DNA from: Deltaproteobacteria bacterium
GTDB lineage: Bacteria > Myxococcota > Myxococcia > SLRQ01
NCBI GenBank assembly: GCA_029210625.1
Contig: JARGFU010000018.1
Location: 1-64,000, forward strand
Direction: 5' to 3'
Length of the DNA: 64,000 nucleotides
The notes below the pieces were generated by a model. The model saw only the letters and a list, made by a program, of their open reading frames with translations, made no database searches and was not told the DNA's origin. The position numbers were made by a program, and so were the translations under genes. Shown one piece after another: positions 31,903-40,983 of this stretch; position 1 is the stretch's first letter, and every line of letters starts with the position of its first letter.

Positions 31903-33285
31903 GTGGCGAGGGAAGGTCGCGAGACTCCGGGGGGAGGAGCCGATGGGGCAGAGGTGCGCGCGGCGCACCGGGCCGAGCGCAGCGAGCGGACGCTCCTGGT
32001 CGGCCGGATCTTCGCCGCCGCCCTGCTGCCCACCATGGGCTACTTCATCTTCCAGGACATCGTCCTCCTGGGCGTCGGTGACGGCTGGCTCTGGCGCCTG
32101 ACCGCCATCGTCCCGGCGCTGGCCTTCCTCCTCCTCTCCCTCGGCCCCCTGAAGCGGCGGCCCGACTGGGTGGCCCCCGTCCACGCCCTCACCCTCGCCG
32201 GCGCGGTGGTGAACATCTGCGGGCTGACCTTCCACCTCTTCGCCCAGGAGGGCGTCCCCCTCGAGCACCGCTACGGAGCCGTCACCGGCATCGTCCTGTC
32301 GCAGGGCGCCACCTTCGTCTTCGCCGCGGGCGCCCGCCGCTTCCTGGCGCCGGTGCTCCTCCTCCCCCTCGCGGCCCTGCTGATCGGCCTGCTCGCCCTC
32401 GGCGCCCTCGATCGCGAGTCGCTGACCCTCTTCAGCAACCCCGTGGTGATGGCCGGCGCCCTGGTCGCCTCGGCCTGGGTCTTCGAGCGGATGAGCCTGC
32501 GGGAGTTCGAGGCCCGGCGCCTGGCCGAGCGCCGCCACACCGACCTCGCCCGCACCCTCGGGCGCCTCTCCCACTCGAACGAGGAGCTCAGCCTCCTGGC
32601 CAACGCCCTGGCCCACGATCTGCGCCAGCCCCTGCAGAGCATCACCCTCCTCATCGAGGTGCTCGAGCGGCGCCTCGCCGGCCGGGGGACGGGCAAGCCC
32701 GCGGACGAGATCGTCAAGGACCTGGGAGAGATCGCCGATGGCATGGCGGACCGGATCTCGAACGTCCTCGAGTACGCCCGCCTCGACACCCGGATGCCTC
32801 CGAGGATCGACGTCGATCTCGGCGCGGTGGTCGAGCACGTCCGCCGGGATCTGCAGGCGGCGCTGGAGCGGAGCGGCACGATCCTCCAGGTCGGGACCCT
32901 CCCGGTGGTCGCGGGAGACGCCTCCCAGCTGGAGATGCTCTTCCAGAACCTGATCGAGAACGCCATCAAGTACGCCCGTCCGGGCCGGGCGCCCACGATC
33001 CGGATCCACGCCGAGCCCCTGGGCGACCTCGTCCGGATCTGGGTCGAGGACGAGGGCCTGGGCGTCACGGAGGCCGAGGCCCGGCGGATCTTCGAGCCCT
33101 TCGAGCGGCTCAAGCGCGGCGAGACGAAGCCGGGCCTGGGGCTCGGCCTCGCCGCCTGCAAGAAGATCGTGCGGCGGCACGGCGGGGAGATCGGCGCCGA
33201 ACCCGGCCGGGAGGCCGGCTCCCGCTTCTTCTTCACCCTGCCGGTGAGGGGGCTGACCCCGCTCCCGGACCTCTCCGACGAGTAG
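31903..33285 (+). CDS. Membrane sensor histidine kinase
   Basis: The 460-residue protein has about six hydrophobic segments in residues 30-190, with no recognisable periplasmic domain between them. The kinase core starts with a coiled coil (AERRHTDLARTLGRLSHSNEELSLLANA), continues into the phospho-accepting box ALAHDLRQPLQSI, and ends with an HATPase domain (NLIENAIKYARP, VEDEGLGV, GLGLGLAACKKIVRRHGGEI). The seven-transmembrane-like sensor region suggests detection of a signal within or near the membrane. The GTG start at 31903 is uncertain. No response regulator lies adjacent. It converges with the cyclase gene at 33288. Confidence 0.88.
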   Translation: MAREGRETPGGGADGAEVRAAHRAERSERTLLVGRIFAAALLPTMGYFIFQDIVLLGVGDGWLWRLTAIVPALAFLLLSLGPLKRRPDWVAPVHALTLAGAVVNICGLTFHLFAQEGVPLEHRYGAVTGIVLSQGATFVFAAGARRFLAPVLLLPLAALLIGLLALGALDRESLTLFSNPVVMAGALVASAWVFERMSLREFEARRLAERRHTDLARTLGRLSHSNEELSLLANALAHDLRQPLQSITLLIEVLERRLAGRGTGKPADEIVKDLGEIADGMADRISNVLEYARLDTRMPPRIDVDLGAVVEHVRRDLQAALERSGTILQVGTLPVVAGDASQLEMLFQNLIENAIKYARPGRAPTIRIHAEPLGDLVRIWVEDEGLGVTEAEARRIFEPFERLKRGETKPGLGLGLAACKKIVRRHGGEIGAEPGREAGSRFFFTLPVRGLTPLPDLSDE

Positions 33286-33287
33286 CG

Positions 33288-34790
33288 CTAGCGCTTGAGC
33301 TGGAAGAAGCGCACCGGCCGGCTGCGGCCGCGCACCTGCTGCTCGTCGCGCTTCTCGAGATCGCCGGCCTCTCCGAGGAGCTCGACGGTGGCGGATCCGA
33401 TGAGGACCTCGCCGTGCCCCGCCAGGGCCTGCAGGCGGGCCGCGACGTTCACCGCGTCGCCGATGGCGGTGAAGTCCATCCGGTCGAGGTTGCCGATGTT
33501 GCCCAGCATCACCTCGCCGGTGTTGATCCCCACCCCGGCGTGGACCGGGATCTGGCCCCGATCCTCGCGATCGACGTTCAGCGCCTCCAGGCCCCGCACG
33601 ATGGCGGCGGCCGCGTCGACGGCCGAGCGGGCCGCGTGCTCGGGCGAGCCCCGGGAGAAGATGGCCATCACGTTGTCGCCGATGAATTTGTCGATGAAGC
33701 CGCCGTGGTGCGTGAGGGCCTCGACCACCACCCGGAAGTAGTCGTTGAGGAGGCCGTGCAGCTCGTGGGGGTTCAGGCTCTCGGCGATGGTCGTGAAGCC
33801 CCGGATGTCGGCGAAGAGGATCGAGCAGGTCTGCAGCTCGCCGCCCAGGTCGAGCTTGTGCGAGCGCGCCAGCACCTGCTGCACCAGCTCGCGCGAGACG
33901 TAGCGCGAGAAGGACTCGACCAGCAGCTCCCGCTCGGTGATGTCGTCGAGCACCACCACCGTGCCCTCGGGGTTGCCGGCGGCGTCGTACATCCGCTGGG
34001 CTCGGGCGAAGACCGAGATCGTCTGGCCGTCCCCCCGGTTCAGCTTGAGCTTGGTCAGGCCGATCCGCCCCTCGCTGCGAACCCGCTGGACGAGGGCGGC
34101 CACGTCGAGGTTCACGACCTCGGAGAAGTCCTCCACCGACTTGCCGAGGACCCGCTCGGCGGGGATGCCGAGGATCTCCTCCATCCGGGTGGTGTAGAGG
34201 TTGACGATGCCGTCGTGCGCGGCGACCACCATCAGGCCCGAGGTGAGGCTCTCGATCACCCGCTGGTTGAATTCGTTGGCCTGGATCAGCGCCTCGTTCA
34301 CCGCGACGTTCTCGGCCTCGAGCTGCGCCTCGTAGCGCGCCTGCTGCTGGGAGAGGCGGTTGAGCTCCTGGTTCTTGGAGCGGAGCTGCTGGTTGGTCAC
34401 CTCGGCGAACATCCCGGCGGCGGTGGTGAAGAGATCGAAGATCCGGGTCTCGAGCTCGGTGTAGCCCTCGACCCCGTGCAGGTTGCCCCCGTTCTCGGCG
34501 GCGATCACCTTGCGGACGGCGGGGATGACGCAGAAGAGCGCCTGGAGGAAGTCCGAGATCGACAGCCCCTGCTGCACCCGCCGGGTCGAGGTCACCCGGA
34601 ACTGATCGAGGAGGCGATCGGCGTCGTCGTCCTCGAGGAAGAGGAGGCTGCTCTCGATCATCGCCTCGACCTGCACCCTCAGCTCCGCGGGGTTGAGCAG
34701 GGCGTAGCGAGGCAGGCGCTCGGTGATCCGGGCCTGGGTGGCCTCCACGATGAGGTCTTTGTTCGCATTGAGGATGTCGAGAGCGCTCAC
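33288..34790 (-). CDS. Class III adenylate cyclase with N-terminal sensor and PAS domains
   Basis: The 500-residue soluble protein has an N-terminal helical domain of RsbRD type (about 1-130), a coiled coil, a PAS domain (about 165-290, VVAAHDGIVNLYTTRMEEILG) and a class III cyclase domain (about 310-490). The latter holds the metal-binding Asp residues in FADIRGFTT and FIGDNVMAIF, and the base-recognition residues Lys (FIDKFIGD) and Asp (MDFTAIGDAVN) expected for ATP rather than GTP. It therefore probably makes cAMP in response to a cytosolic signal. A protein with two cyclic-nucleotide-binding domains is encoded at 54181-55695 and is a possible target. Confidence 0.92.
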   Translation of the reverse strand: MSALDILNANKDLIVEATQARITERLPRYALLNPAELRVQVEAMIESSLLFLEDDDADRLLDQFRVTSTRRVQQGLSISDFLQALFCVIPAVRKVIAAENGGNLHGVEGYTELETRIFDLFTTAAGMFAEVTNQQLRSKNQELNRLSQQQARYEAQLEAENVAVNEALIQANEFNQRVIESLTSGLMVVAAHDGIVNLYTTRMEEILGIPAERVLGKSVEDFSEVVNLDVAALVQRVRSEGRIGLTKLKLNRGDGQTISVFARAQRMYDAAGNPEGTVVVLDDITERELLVESFSRYVSRELVQQVLARSHKLDLGGELQTCSILFADIRGFTTIAESLNPHELHGLLNDYFRVVVEALTHHGGFIDKFIGDNVMAIFSRGSPEHAARSAVDAAAAIVRGLEALNVDREDRGQIPVHAGVGINTGEVMLGNIGNLDRMDFTAIGDAVNVAARLQALAGHGEVLIGSATVELLGEAGDLEKRDEQQVRGRSRPVRFFQLKR

Positions 34791-34906
34791 GCGGCGATCC
34801 TAGCCACGCTGCGTCATCCCGGGAACCCCGGCGGAGAAATGGTGTCCAAGCCCTTCAGACGAACCGGTTCGCCCGCCCCTGCCCCCCGGCCCGCGATAGG
34901 ATGGCC

Positions 34907-35617
34907 ATGGACACCGCCGATCTCGCCCTGCTCACCCCCCACGAGGCCTCCTCCGAGCCCTCGGAGGCAGGGATCGACGAGCCCGAGGTCACCTACTTGC
35001 AGCCCTCCGACCGCCGCCTGATCGCCCGGATCCGCCAGGGAGACGAGCGCGCCTTCTCCGAGCTGGTGAGCGCCTATCAGGACCGGATCTTCTCCCTCTC
35101 CCTGCGGATGATGGGCAGCCGGGAGGAGGCCGAGGACCTCACCCAGGAGGTCTTCGTCGCCCTCTACCAGCACCTGGGGCAGTTCCGGGGCGAGGCCCAG
35201 CTCTCGACCTGGATCTTCCGGGTGACCCGCAACCGCTGCCTCAACCGGCTCAAGTACCTGGGCCGGCGCTCGGCTGGGAAGGTCACCCCCCTCGACAGCG
35301 TCCCGGCCCGGAACCTGGCCGAGTCCTCGGGGCGCTCGCCGACCCAGCCCGATCAGCACCTCGAGGGCCTGCAGCTGCAGGAGACCGTCGAGGCGGCCCT
35401 GCTGGAGCTCGGTGAGGAGCAGCGGATGATGGTCCTGCTCCGGGACGTCGAGGGGCTGGCCTACGAGGAGATCGCCGAGATCTGTGAACGACCCGTGGGG
35501 ACGGTGAAGAGCCGTCTGCATCGCGCCCGCCTCGCCCTGGCCGAGGCCGTGAGCCGATCCCACCAGACCCGGCCGCCCGCCGCCGCGGGCGGCGCCAAGG
35601 AAGAGGAAACCCCATGA
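34907..35617 (+). CDS. ECF RNA polymerase sigma factor (RpoE-like)
   Basis: The 236-residue protein has sigma region 2 (DERAFSELVSAYQDRIFSLSLRMMGSREEAEDLTQEVFVALYQHL) and region 4 (ALLELGEEQRMMVLLRDVEGLAYEEIAEICERPVGTVKSRLHRARL). This is a close match to RpoE/SigW-type ECF factors. About 40 acidic residues precede region 2. The ATG at 34907 was chosen because AGGA lies five bases upstream; the ATG at 34901 sits inside the TAGGAT box. The last four bases overlap the start of the anti-sigma gene (ATGA), so the pair is translationally coupled. Confidence 0.92.
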   Translation: MDTADLALLTPHEASSEPSEAGIDEPEVTYLQPSDRRLIARIRQGDERAFSELVSAYQDRIFSLSLRMMGSREEAEDLTQEVFVALYQHLGQFRGEAQLSTWIFRVTRNRCLNRLKYLGRRSAGKVTPLDSVPARNLAESSGRSPTQPDQHLEGLQLQETVEAALLELGEEQRMMVLLRDVEGLAYEEIAEICERPVGTVKSRLHRARLALAEAVSRSHQTRPPAAAGGAKEEETP

Positions 35618-36303
35618 GCGCGGATCACACCGAGATGGTCGAGCGCCTCTCTCCCCTCCTCGAGGGTGAGCTGCCCCCCGACGAGCAGCAGGCCCTGGAG
35701 ACCCACCTGGAGGGCTGCGAGGACTGCCGCCAGCAGTACGAGGCGCTGCGCCGGACCACCGAGGCCCTCCGGAGCCTCCAGCCCCACCGGGCCCCGGCGG
35801 ATCTGGAGGCCCGCGTGCGCCGGCGGGTCCGCCGGCGGGACAAGGTCCACCACCTCCCCCGCCCGCCGACCTGGCCCCAGGAGCTGCTCTCGGCCGCGGT
35901 GCTGGCGGTGATCGTGGGCGCCACCGTCACCCTCTCGGGCCGGATCCTGGTCCCCGGCGGGGACGAGAACCTCTCGGGCGGCCCGGCCGCCACCGGCCTC
36001 TTCGGCGACCGGATCCCCGACGTGGTCGAGGTCCGCTTCGCCGCGGGGGACGAGGGCGCGGCCCGGGCGGTGGTGGCCGCCGCCGCGGACCTCGGCGCCC
36101 GCACCCTCGGGGGCGCCCCCCTGCGGCCCGGCGAGCCCCTCTCCGAGGTGGGGATGGCCTTCACCCTGCCCAAGGAGGCCCTGGCCGTGATCGTCCCGGA
36201 CGGCATCGCCGAGGTGGTGGCGGTGCCCGACGACGAGGCCGATCCGAGGCCACCCGCGGGCTGGATGCTGGTGAGGGTGCGGGTCTCGGGGCAGGGACCC
36301 TGA
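35614..36303 (+). CDS. Zinc-finger anti-sigma factor, membrane anchored
   Basis: The 229-residue protein starts with a zf-HC2 anti-sigma domain (about 1-50) with HLEGCEDCRQQYEAL, the H-x3-C-x2-C metal site. An Arg-rich juxtamembrane stretch, a single membrane helix (about 88-108, LLSAAVLAVIVGATVTLSG) and a 110-residue extracytoplasmic domain follow. The latter ends in a repeated-looking alpha/beta segment (DVVEVRFAAGDEGAARAVVAAAADLGARTLGG) that may resemble a ferredoxin-like sensor fold. It is coupled to the upstream ECF sigma factor, which it should hold inactive. Confidence 0.9.
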   Translation: MSADHTEMVERLSPLLEGELPPDEQQALETHLEGCEDCRQQYEALRRTTEALRSLQPHRAPADLEARVRRRVRRRDKVHHLPRPPTWPQELLSAAVLAVIVGATVTLSGRILVPGGDENLSGGPAATGLFGDRIPDVVEVRFAAGDEGAARAVVAAAADLGARTLGGAPLRPGEPLSEVGMAFTLPKEALAVIVPDGIAEVVAVPDDEADPRPPAGWMLVRVRVSGQGP

Positions 36304-36352
36304 CCACCTCTGACCACCCGCAGCCCGGAAGTTGTCGTTTTTTCGCCTGGGC

Positions 36353-36379
36353 CCCCGGCCTCGACTAGGGTCGGGGGCG
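36353..36379 (+). other. GC-rich hairpin in the leader of the transglycosylase gene
   Basis: GCCCCCG (36353-36359) pairs with CGGGGGC (36373-36379) around a loop containing a possible inner CCT/AGG pair and the TAGGGT -10-like box (36366-36371). It ends three bases before the ATG at 36383 and replaces any Shine-Dalgarno. It could be an operator over the -10 box or an RNA structure that affects initiation. Confidence 0.35.
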
Positions 36380-36382
36380 GAC

Positions 36383-38647
36383 ATGGCGATTCGATCTACT
36401 GCCCTCCTCGCCCTGGCGATCGGGCTGGGCGCGCCCTCGCTCGCGCGCCCGGACCAGAGCCCCACCGACGCGCCGGCGCTCCTCGCCCTGGTCGCCGCCT
36501 CCCCGAGCGATCCCGGCCGGGCCCCCGAGGCCCTACGCGAGATCGCCGCCCGCCTGGAGGGCCGGGACCCCCAGGGCGCGCTGCGCCTGCTGGAGGCCCT
36601 GCCGGAGACCCTCTCGGCCAGCGCGGCCGCCCTCTTCCTGCGCGGTGAGGCCCTGCGAGAGCTGGGGCGCCCGGAGGAGGCCGTCGGGGCCTTCGAGGGC
36701 TCCCTGCAGCGGGACGCCCTCCTGGGCGACCGCCTGCGTCTGCACCTGGGCGAGGGGCTGCTGGAGCTGGGGAGGCTCGGCGAGGCCGCCGCGGTCCTCG
36801 GAGATCTCGATCCCCAGAGCCCCCACCATCCGGAGGCGCTGCTCCTGCGGGCCCGCGCCCTGCGCGAGGGCGGCCGGCTCGACGAGGCCCGGCCCCTCCT
36901 CGAGGACGCCCTGCGCCGGGAGACCGTCGGGCGACGGGCCGAGGCGCTGCGGCTGGAGCTCTCGCGGGCCCACCTGGCCGCCGGAGACCTGGACGCCGCC
37001 CGGGGGATGCTGGAAGCCAACGTGCTCCACGGCAGCGTGGCGGCCTGCCGCGAGGCCCTCGAGGTGCTCGCGGCCCTCCCCGCCCCGGACGGGGATCCGA
37101 CCTGGCAGCGCCTGCGCCGGGCCGAGCGCGCCGGGGACGCGGGGCTGCGGGCCCTCTCCCGGGACGAGCGCCCAACCTCCTCGCGCCCGGCCCGCTGGGC
37201 CGCCTACCTGCGCGCCCGCCGGGCCGAGGCCGCCGGGGAGGCCGCCCTGGCGGTGGCCCTCGATGGAGGGGTCCTCGACCCCGGGGGCGAGCAGCGCACC
37301 GAGGAGGGCCTGCGGGCGGCGGCCCTGATCGGCCTGGCCCGGGGCCTGACCACCCTCGGCCGGCTGGGGCCCGCGCGGGAGCGCTGGCTGCAGCTGGCCG
37401 CCGAGCACCCGGCCCACCCGGAGGCCCCCCGGGCCCGGATCGCGGCCGCCGAGCTCTCCCTGCGGCAGGACGACTTCGCCGAGGCCGGCCGCGCCCTGCA
37501 GGCCTACCTCCTCCTCTACCCCACCGATCCCGGCCGCCCCCGCGCCTTCTTCCTCTGGGGCTGGGCTCGCCTCCGGCAGGGGGAGTACGCCGAGGCCGCC
37601 GAGCTCTTCGCCGGCGCCCTCTCCCGCCCCGCCCTGGCGGCGGACGAGGCGGACACCCTCGGCGGCAGCCGGATCGCCGCCGCCGCCCGGGCCCGCTACT
37701 GGCACGCCCGCAGCCTGGATCTGGCCGGCGAGGCCGAGGCGGCCGCCGACTCCTACCGGCAGCTCCTCTCCCGCCACCCCCTCTCCTACTACGCGGCCCT
37801 GGCCCGGGACCGGCAGGTGGAGCCCGCCCTGGAGCCCCCGAGCGATATTGGCGCCAGCCCGGATCACGGGGACCTCGACCCCCGGGTGCGCCGCGCCCGC
37901 CAGGCGGCCTGGCTCGGCCTGCGCAAGGAGGCCCGGCGGCAGCTCGGCCCCCTCCTGGCCACCCCCTCCCGCGCCCGCCACCCCCGCGACCTCCTCGAGG
38001 CCGCGCGCACCCTCGAGGCCCTCGGGCAGCGCGAGACCGCCCGCTTCCTCTACCGCTCGGCGATGGTGCACGACGGCGGGGGTCTGCTGCCCGGCGAGCG
38101 GGAGCAGGCGATGCAGCACGCCTTCCCCCGCCTCCACCAGGACCTGATCGAGAAGGAGGCCCGTCGCTGGTCCATCCCTCCGGCCCTGGTCTTCGGGCTG
38201 ATCCTGCGGGAGAGCGCCTTCAAGCCCTGCGCCCGCTCCAGCGTGGGCGCGCGGGGCCTGATGCAGCTGATGGGGCCGGCGGCCGCGGACGCCGCGGGGG
38301 ACCTGGGGCTGGCGGCGCCGAGCGCGGACGCGCTCTGTGATCCGGCCCTCAACGTGCGCCTGGGGACCTGGCACCTGAAGAAGCTCCTGCGCCGCTACGA
38401 GGGCGCCGAGGTCCTCGCCGTGGCGGCCTACAACGCCGGCGCCGGCACCGTGGACCGCTGGCGCGAGCGCGACCCCGGCATGCCCCTGGACGTCTGGGTC
38501 GAGGAGATCCCCTTCGACGAGACCCGGGTCTACGTCCGGGCCGTCCTCTCCGCCGCCCGGGGCTACGCCTGGACCTGGGAGCGCCCCTCCACCCGGGGCG
38601 TCGGAGCCGGGGTGGGCACCCGCGTCACGGCGGCCCCTCAGCGGTAG
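36383..38647 (+). CDS. Slt70-type soluble lytic transglycosylase with TPR-like superhelix
   Basis: The 754-residue protein has a signal peptide (MAIRSTALLALAIGLGAPSLARP). About 550 residues of Leu/Ala/Glu-rich helical repeats follow (TPR-like units such as AAALFLRGEALRELGRPEEAVGAFEGSL). The C-terminal catalytic SLT domain (about 590-740) contains the Glu in LILRESAF, SSVGARGLMQLMGPAA and VAAYNAGAGTVDRW. The enzyme cleaves the MurNAc-GlcNAc bond in the periplasm, forming 1,6-anhydroMurNAc. Domain order and length match Slt70-like proteins. An in-frame ATG at 36332 lies before the leader hairpin and would spoil the signal peptide. Confidence 0.92.
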   Translation: MAIRSTALLALAIGLGAPSLARPDQSPTDAPALLALVAASPSDPGRAPEALREIAARLEGRDPQGALRLLEALPETLSASAAALFLRGEALRELGRPEEAVGAFEGSLQRDALLGDRLRLHLGEGLLELGRLGEAAAVLGDLDPQSPHHPEALLLRARALREGGRLDEARPLLEDALRRETVGRRAEALRLELSRAHLAAGDLDAARGMLEANVLHGSVAACREALEVLAALPAPDGDPTWQRLRRAERAGDAGLRALSRDERPTSSRPARWAAYLRARRAEAAGEAALAVALDGGVLDPGGEQRTEEGLRAAALIGLARGLTTLGRLGPARERWLQLAAEHPAHPEAPRARIAAAELSLRQDDFAEAGRALQAYLLLYPTDPGRPRAFFLWGWARLRQGEYAEAAELFAGALSRPALAADEADTLGGSRIAAAARARYWHARSLDLAGEAEAAADSYRQLLSRHPLSYYAALARDRQVEPALEPPSDIGASPDHGDLDPRVRRARQAAWLGLRKEARRQLGPLLATPSRARHPRDLLEAARTLEALGQRETARFLYRSAMVHDGGGLLPGEREQAMQHAFPRLHQDLIEKEARRWSIPPALVFGLILRESAFKPCARSSVGARGLMQLMGPAAADAAGDLGLAAPSADALCDPALNVRLGTWHLKKLLRRYEGAEVLAVAAYNAGAGTVDRWRERDPGMPLDVWVEEIPFDETRVYVRAVLSAARGYAWTWERPSTRGVGAGVGTRVTAAPQR

Positions 38648-38697
38648 ATCCTTTCTCCGGGCCGTGCGTCAATGCCTCCATGAAAAGGGAGGCCTCC

Positions 38698-40983
38698 ATG
38701 CGCACCGTCCGAACCCGACTGCTCGTCCTCGCAGCCCTCGTGATCGGGATCACCCCGCTCACGGCAACCGCCCAGGGCATCCTCATGCCCACCGAGCCGG
38801 GCCTCGGGCCCCTGCAGATCGGCCACCAGCGGGTGACGGTCGACATCGTCGACGGCACGGCGGTCTCGAAGGTCGACATGACCTTCCACAACCACACCAA
38901 CCGCCAGCTCGAGGCGACCTTCATGTTCCCGATGCCCCAGGGCTCGGCCCTGCAGGACTTCTCCCTCTGGATGAACGGGAAGAAGACCAAGGGTGAGGTG
39001 CTCGAGGCGAACAAGGCCCGCCAGATCTACGAGGGCATCGTCCGCCGGATGAAGGACCCCGGCCTCCTCGAGTACGTGGACCACGAGCTCTTCCGCGCCC
39101 GGGTCTTCCCGGTCCCGGCGAACGGCGACATGCGCATCGAGATCGCCTTCTCCCAGGTGCTGAAGTTCAGCGACGGCGTCTACACCTACGAGTTCCCCCT
39201 CGCCGCCGGCAAGGTGAGCGGCGCCCGGGCCTCGACGACGATGAAGGACTTCACCTTCACCGCCGACATCAAGTCCAAGACGGCGATCAAGTCGGTCTAC
39301 TCGCCGACCCACAAGATCGACGTGCGGCGCCCCGACGATCACTCGGCCAAGCTCGGCTTCGAGAAGCTGCGCGAGAACCTCGATCGCGACGTGCTGCTCT
39401 ACTACACCGTCGGCCGCGGCGACGTGGGCATGAACCTCCTGACCCACGCCGAGAAGGGCGAGCCCGGCTACTTCCTGCTGATGGTCAGCCCCAAGCAGGA
39501 GTGGCAGAAGAAGGAGGTCATCGGGAAGGTCGTCACCTTCGTGGTCGACACCTCGGGCTCGATGGCCCGCAAGAAGCTCGACTCGGCGAAGAAGGCCCTG
39601 ACCTATTGCCTCGAGCGCCTGCTCCCGGAGGACCGCTTCAACATCGTGCGCTTCTCCACCGACACCGAGCAGTTCCGGCGGCAGCCGGTGAAGGCCAGCG
39701 ACGACAACGTCGAGGCCGCCCGGCGCTTCGTCGACGACTTCTACTCGAGCGGCGGCACCGCCATCCACGAGGCCCTCACCACCGCCCTCCAGGACGCCCC
39801 CGAGGACGGCGCCCCCCACCTGGTCGTCTTCCTCACCGACGGCGAGCCCACCGTGGGCATCACCGACGAGGCCCGCCTGGCCTCCGAGATCGCGACCCTC
39901 AACGAGAAGAAGAAGAGCCGCATCTTCGCCTTCGGCGTCGGCGACGAGCTGAACGCGACCCTCCTGGACCGCCTCGCCTCCGAGAGCGGCGCCTCGGTCG
40001 AGTTCGCCCGGGACGGCAAGGAGACCGAGGTGAAGCTCTCGGGCTTCTACAACCGCATCGCCTTCCCCGTGCTCTCCGACGTCGCGGTCGAGCTGGACGG
40101 CGCCCGCGCCTTCGACATCTACCCGCGGACCAGCCCGGCCCTCTTCAAGGGCAGCCAGATGATCGTGGTGGGCCGCTACCGCGAGCCGGGCACCCACGCC
40201 GTCTCCCTCTCGGGCAAGACCGGCGCCGAGACCAAGAAGTACGACGAGAAGCTGAAGTTCCCGGCCAGCGAGCCCGAGCACGAGTTCATCGCCCGCCTCT
40301 GGGCCGTGCGGAAGGTCGGCTACCTCCTCGAGCAGATCCGCGTGCACGGCGAGAACGCCGAGCTCAAGGAGGAGGTCACCCGCCTGGGCAAGAAGTTCGG
40401 CATCGTGACCCCCTACACCTCCTACCTGGTCGTCGAGGACACCCCGATGCCCACCCCGGGCCCGCGCCCCTTCCCGGATCGCCCGCCGCGCCGGGACTTC
40501 GAGGGCCGCGCCTCCGGCGGCGCCGCCCCCGCGGCCGCCCCGCCCCCCGAGGCCTTCGCCGCCGACGAGGCCATGGCGCCCCGCCGGGCCGAGCGGGAGA
40601 AGAAGGCCAAGGCCCTCTCGGGCAGCTCCTTCTCCACCCGCACCGGCGCCGACGCCATCGCCACCTCGGGCGCCATCAAGGCCCTCAAGGAGGAGGCCAC
40701 CCTGGGTGACGCCGGCGGCACCACCGTCCGCCGGGCCTCGGGCCGCACCTTCGTCTGGAAGGACGGCGCCTGGACCGACTCGGACTGGAAGTCGGGCGCG
40801 AAGATCCTGAAGGTCGCCTACCTCTCCGACGCCTACTTCGAGCTCCTGAAGTCCCAGCCGAGTCTCAAGAAGGCCCTGACCCTCGGCGAGCGGGTGAGGA
40901 TCATGATCGACGGCAAGCGCGGCGTGGAGATCGCCGAGGCCGGCGAGAAGGACGCCGCGAAGGTGAAGGCCTTCCTGAAGTAG
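38698..40983 (+). CDS. Exported VIT- and vWA-domain protein
   Basis: The 761-residue protein has a signal peptide ending TATAQ, a VIT domain (about 30-160, VDGTAVSKVDMTFHNHTNRQLEATFMFPMPQG) and a von Willebrand A domain. The MIDAS motif DTSGSM starts near residue 283. Later FLTDGEPTVGI and related residues complete the metal site. A Pro/Ala-rich disordered linker (about 580-650) precedes a small C-terminal domain (FVWKDGAWTDSDWKSGAKILKVAYLSDAYFELLKSQPSLKKALTLGERV). Such proteins mediate metal-dependent protein contacts at the cell surface. The ATG at 38698 has GGGAGG upstream and is preferred over one at 38680. Confidence 0.92.
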   Translation: MRTVRTRLLVLAALVIGITPLTATAQGILMPTEPGLGPLQIGHQRVTVDIVDGTAVSKVDMTFHNHTNRQLEATFMFPMPQGSALQDFSLWMNGKKTKGEVLEANKARQIYEGIVRRMKDPGLLEYVDHELFRARVFPVPANGDMRIEIAFSQVLKFSDGVYTYEFPLAAGKVSGARASTTMKDFTFTADIKSKTAIKSVYSPTHKIDVRRPDDHSAKLGFEKLRENLDRDVLLYYTVGRGDVGMNLLTHAEKGEPGYFLLMVSPKQEWQKKEVIGKVVTFVVDTSGSMARKKLDSAKKALTYCLERLLPEDRFNIVRFSTDTEQFRRQPVKASDDNVEAARRFVDDFYSSGGTAIHEALTTALQDAPEDGAPHLVVFLTDGEPTVGITDEARLASEIATLNEKKKSRIFAFGVGDELNATLLDRLASESGASVEFARDGKETEVKLSGFYNRIAFPVLSDVAVELDGARAFDIYPRTSPALFKGSQMIVVGRYREPGTHAVSLSGKTGAETKKYDEKLKFPASEPEHEFIARLWAVRKVGYLLEQIRVHGENAELKEEVTRLGKKFGIVTPYTSYLVVEDTPMPTPGPRPFPDRPPRRDFEGRASGGAAPAAAPPPEAFAADEAMAPRRAEREKKAKALSGSSFSTRTGADAIATSGAIKALKEEATLGDAGGTTVRRASGRTFVWKDGAWTDSDWKSGAKILKVAYLSDAYFELLKSQPSLKKALTLGERVRIMIDGKRGVEIAEAGEKDAAKVKAFLK

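Noticed and set aside
36337-36346. T6 tract as a terminator after the anti-sigma gene
   Set aside because: No stable stem precedes it.
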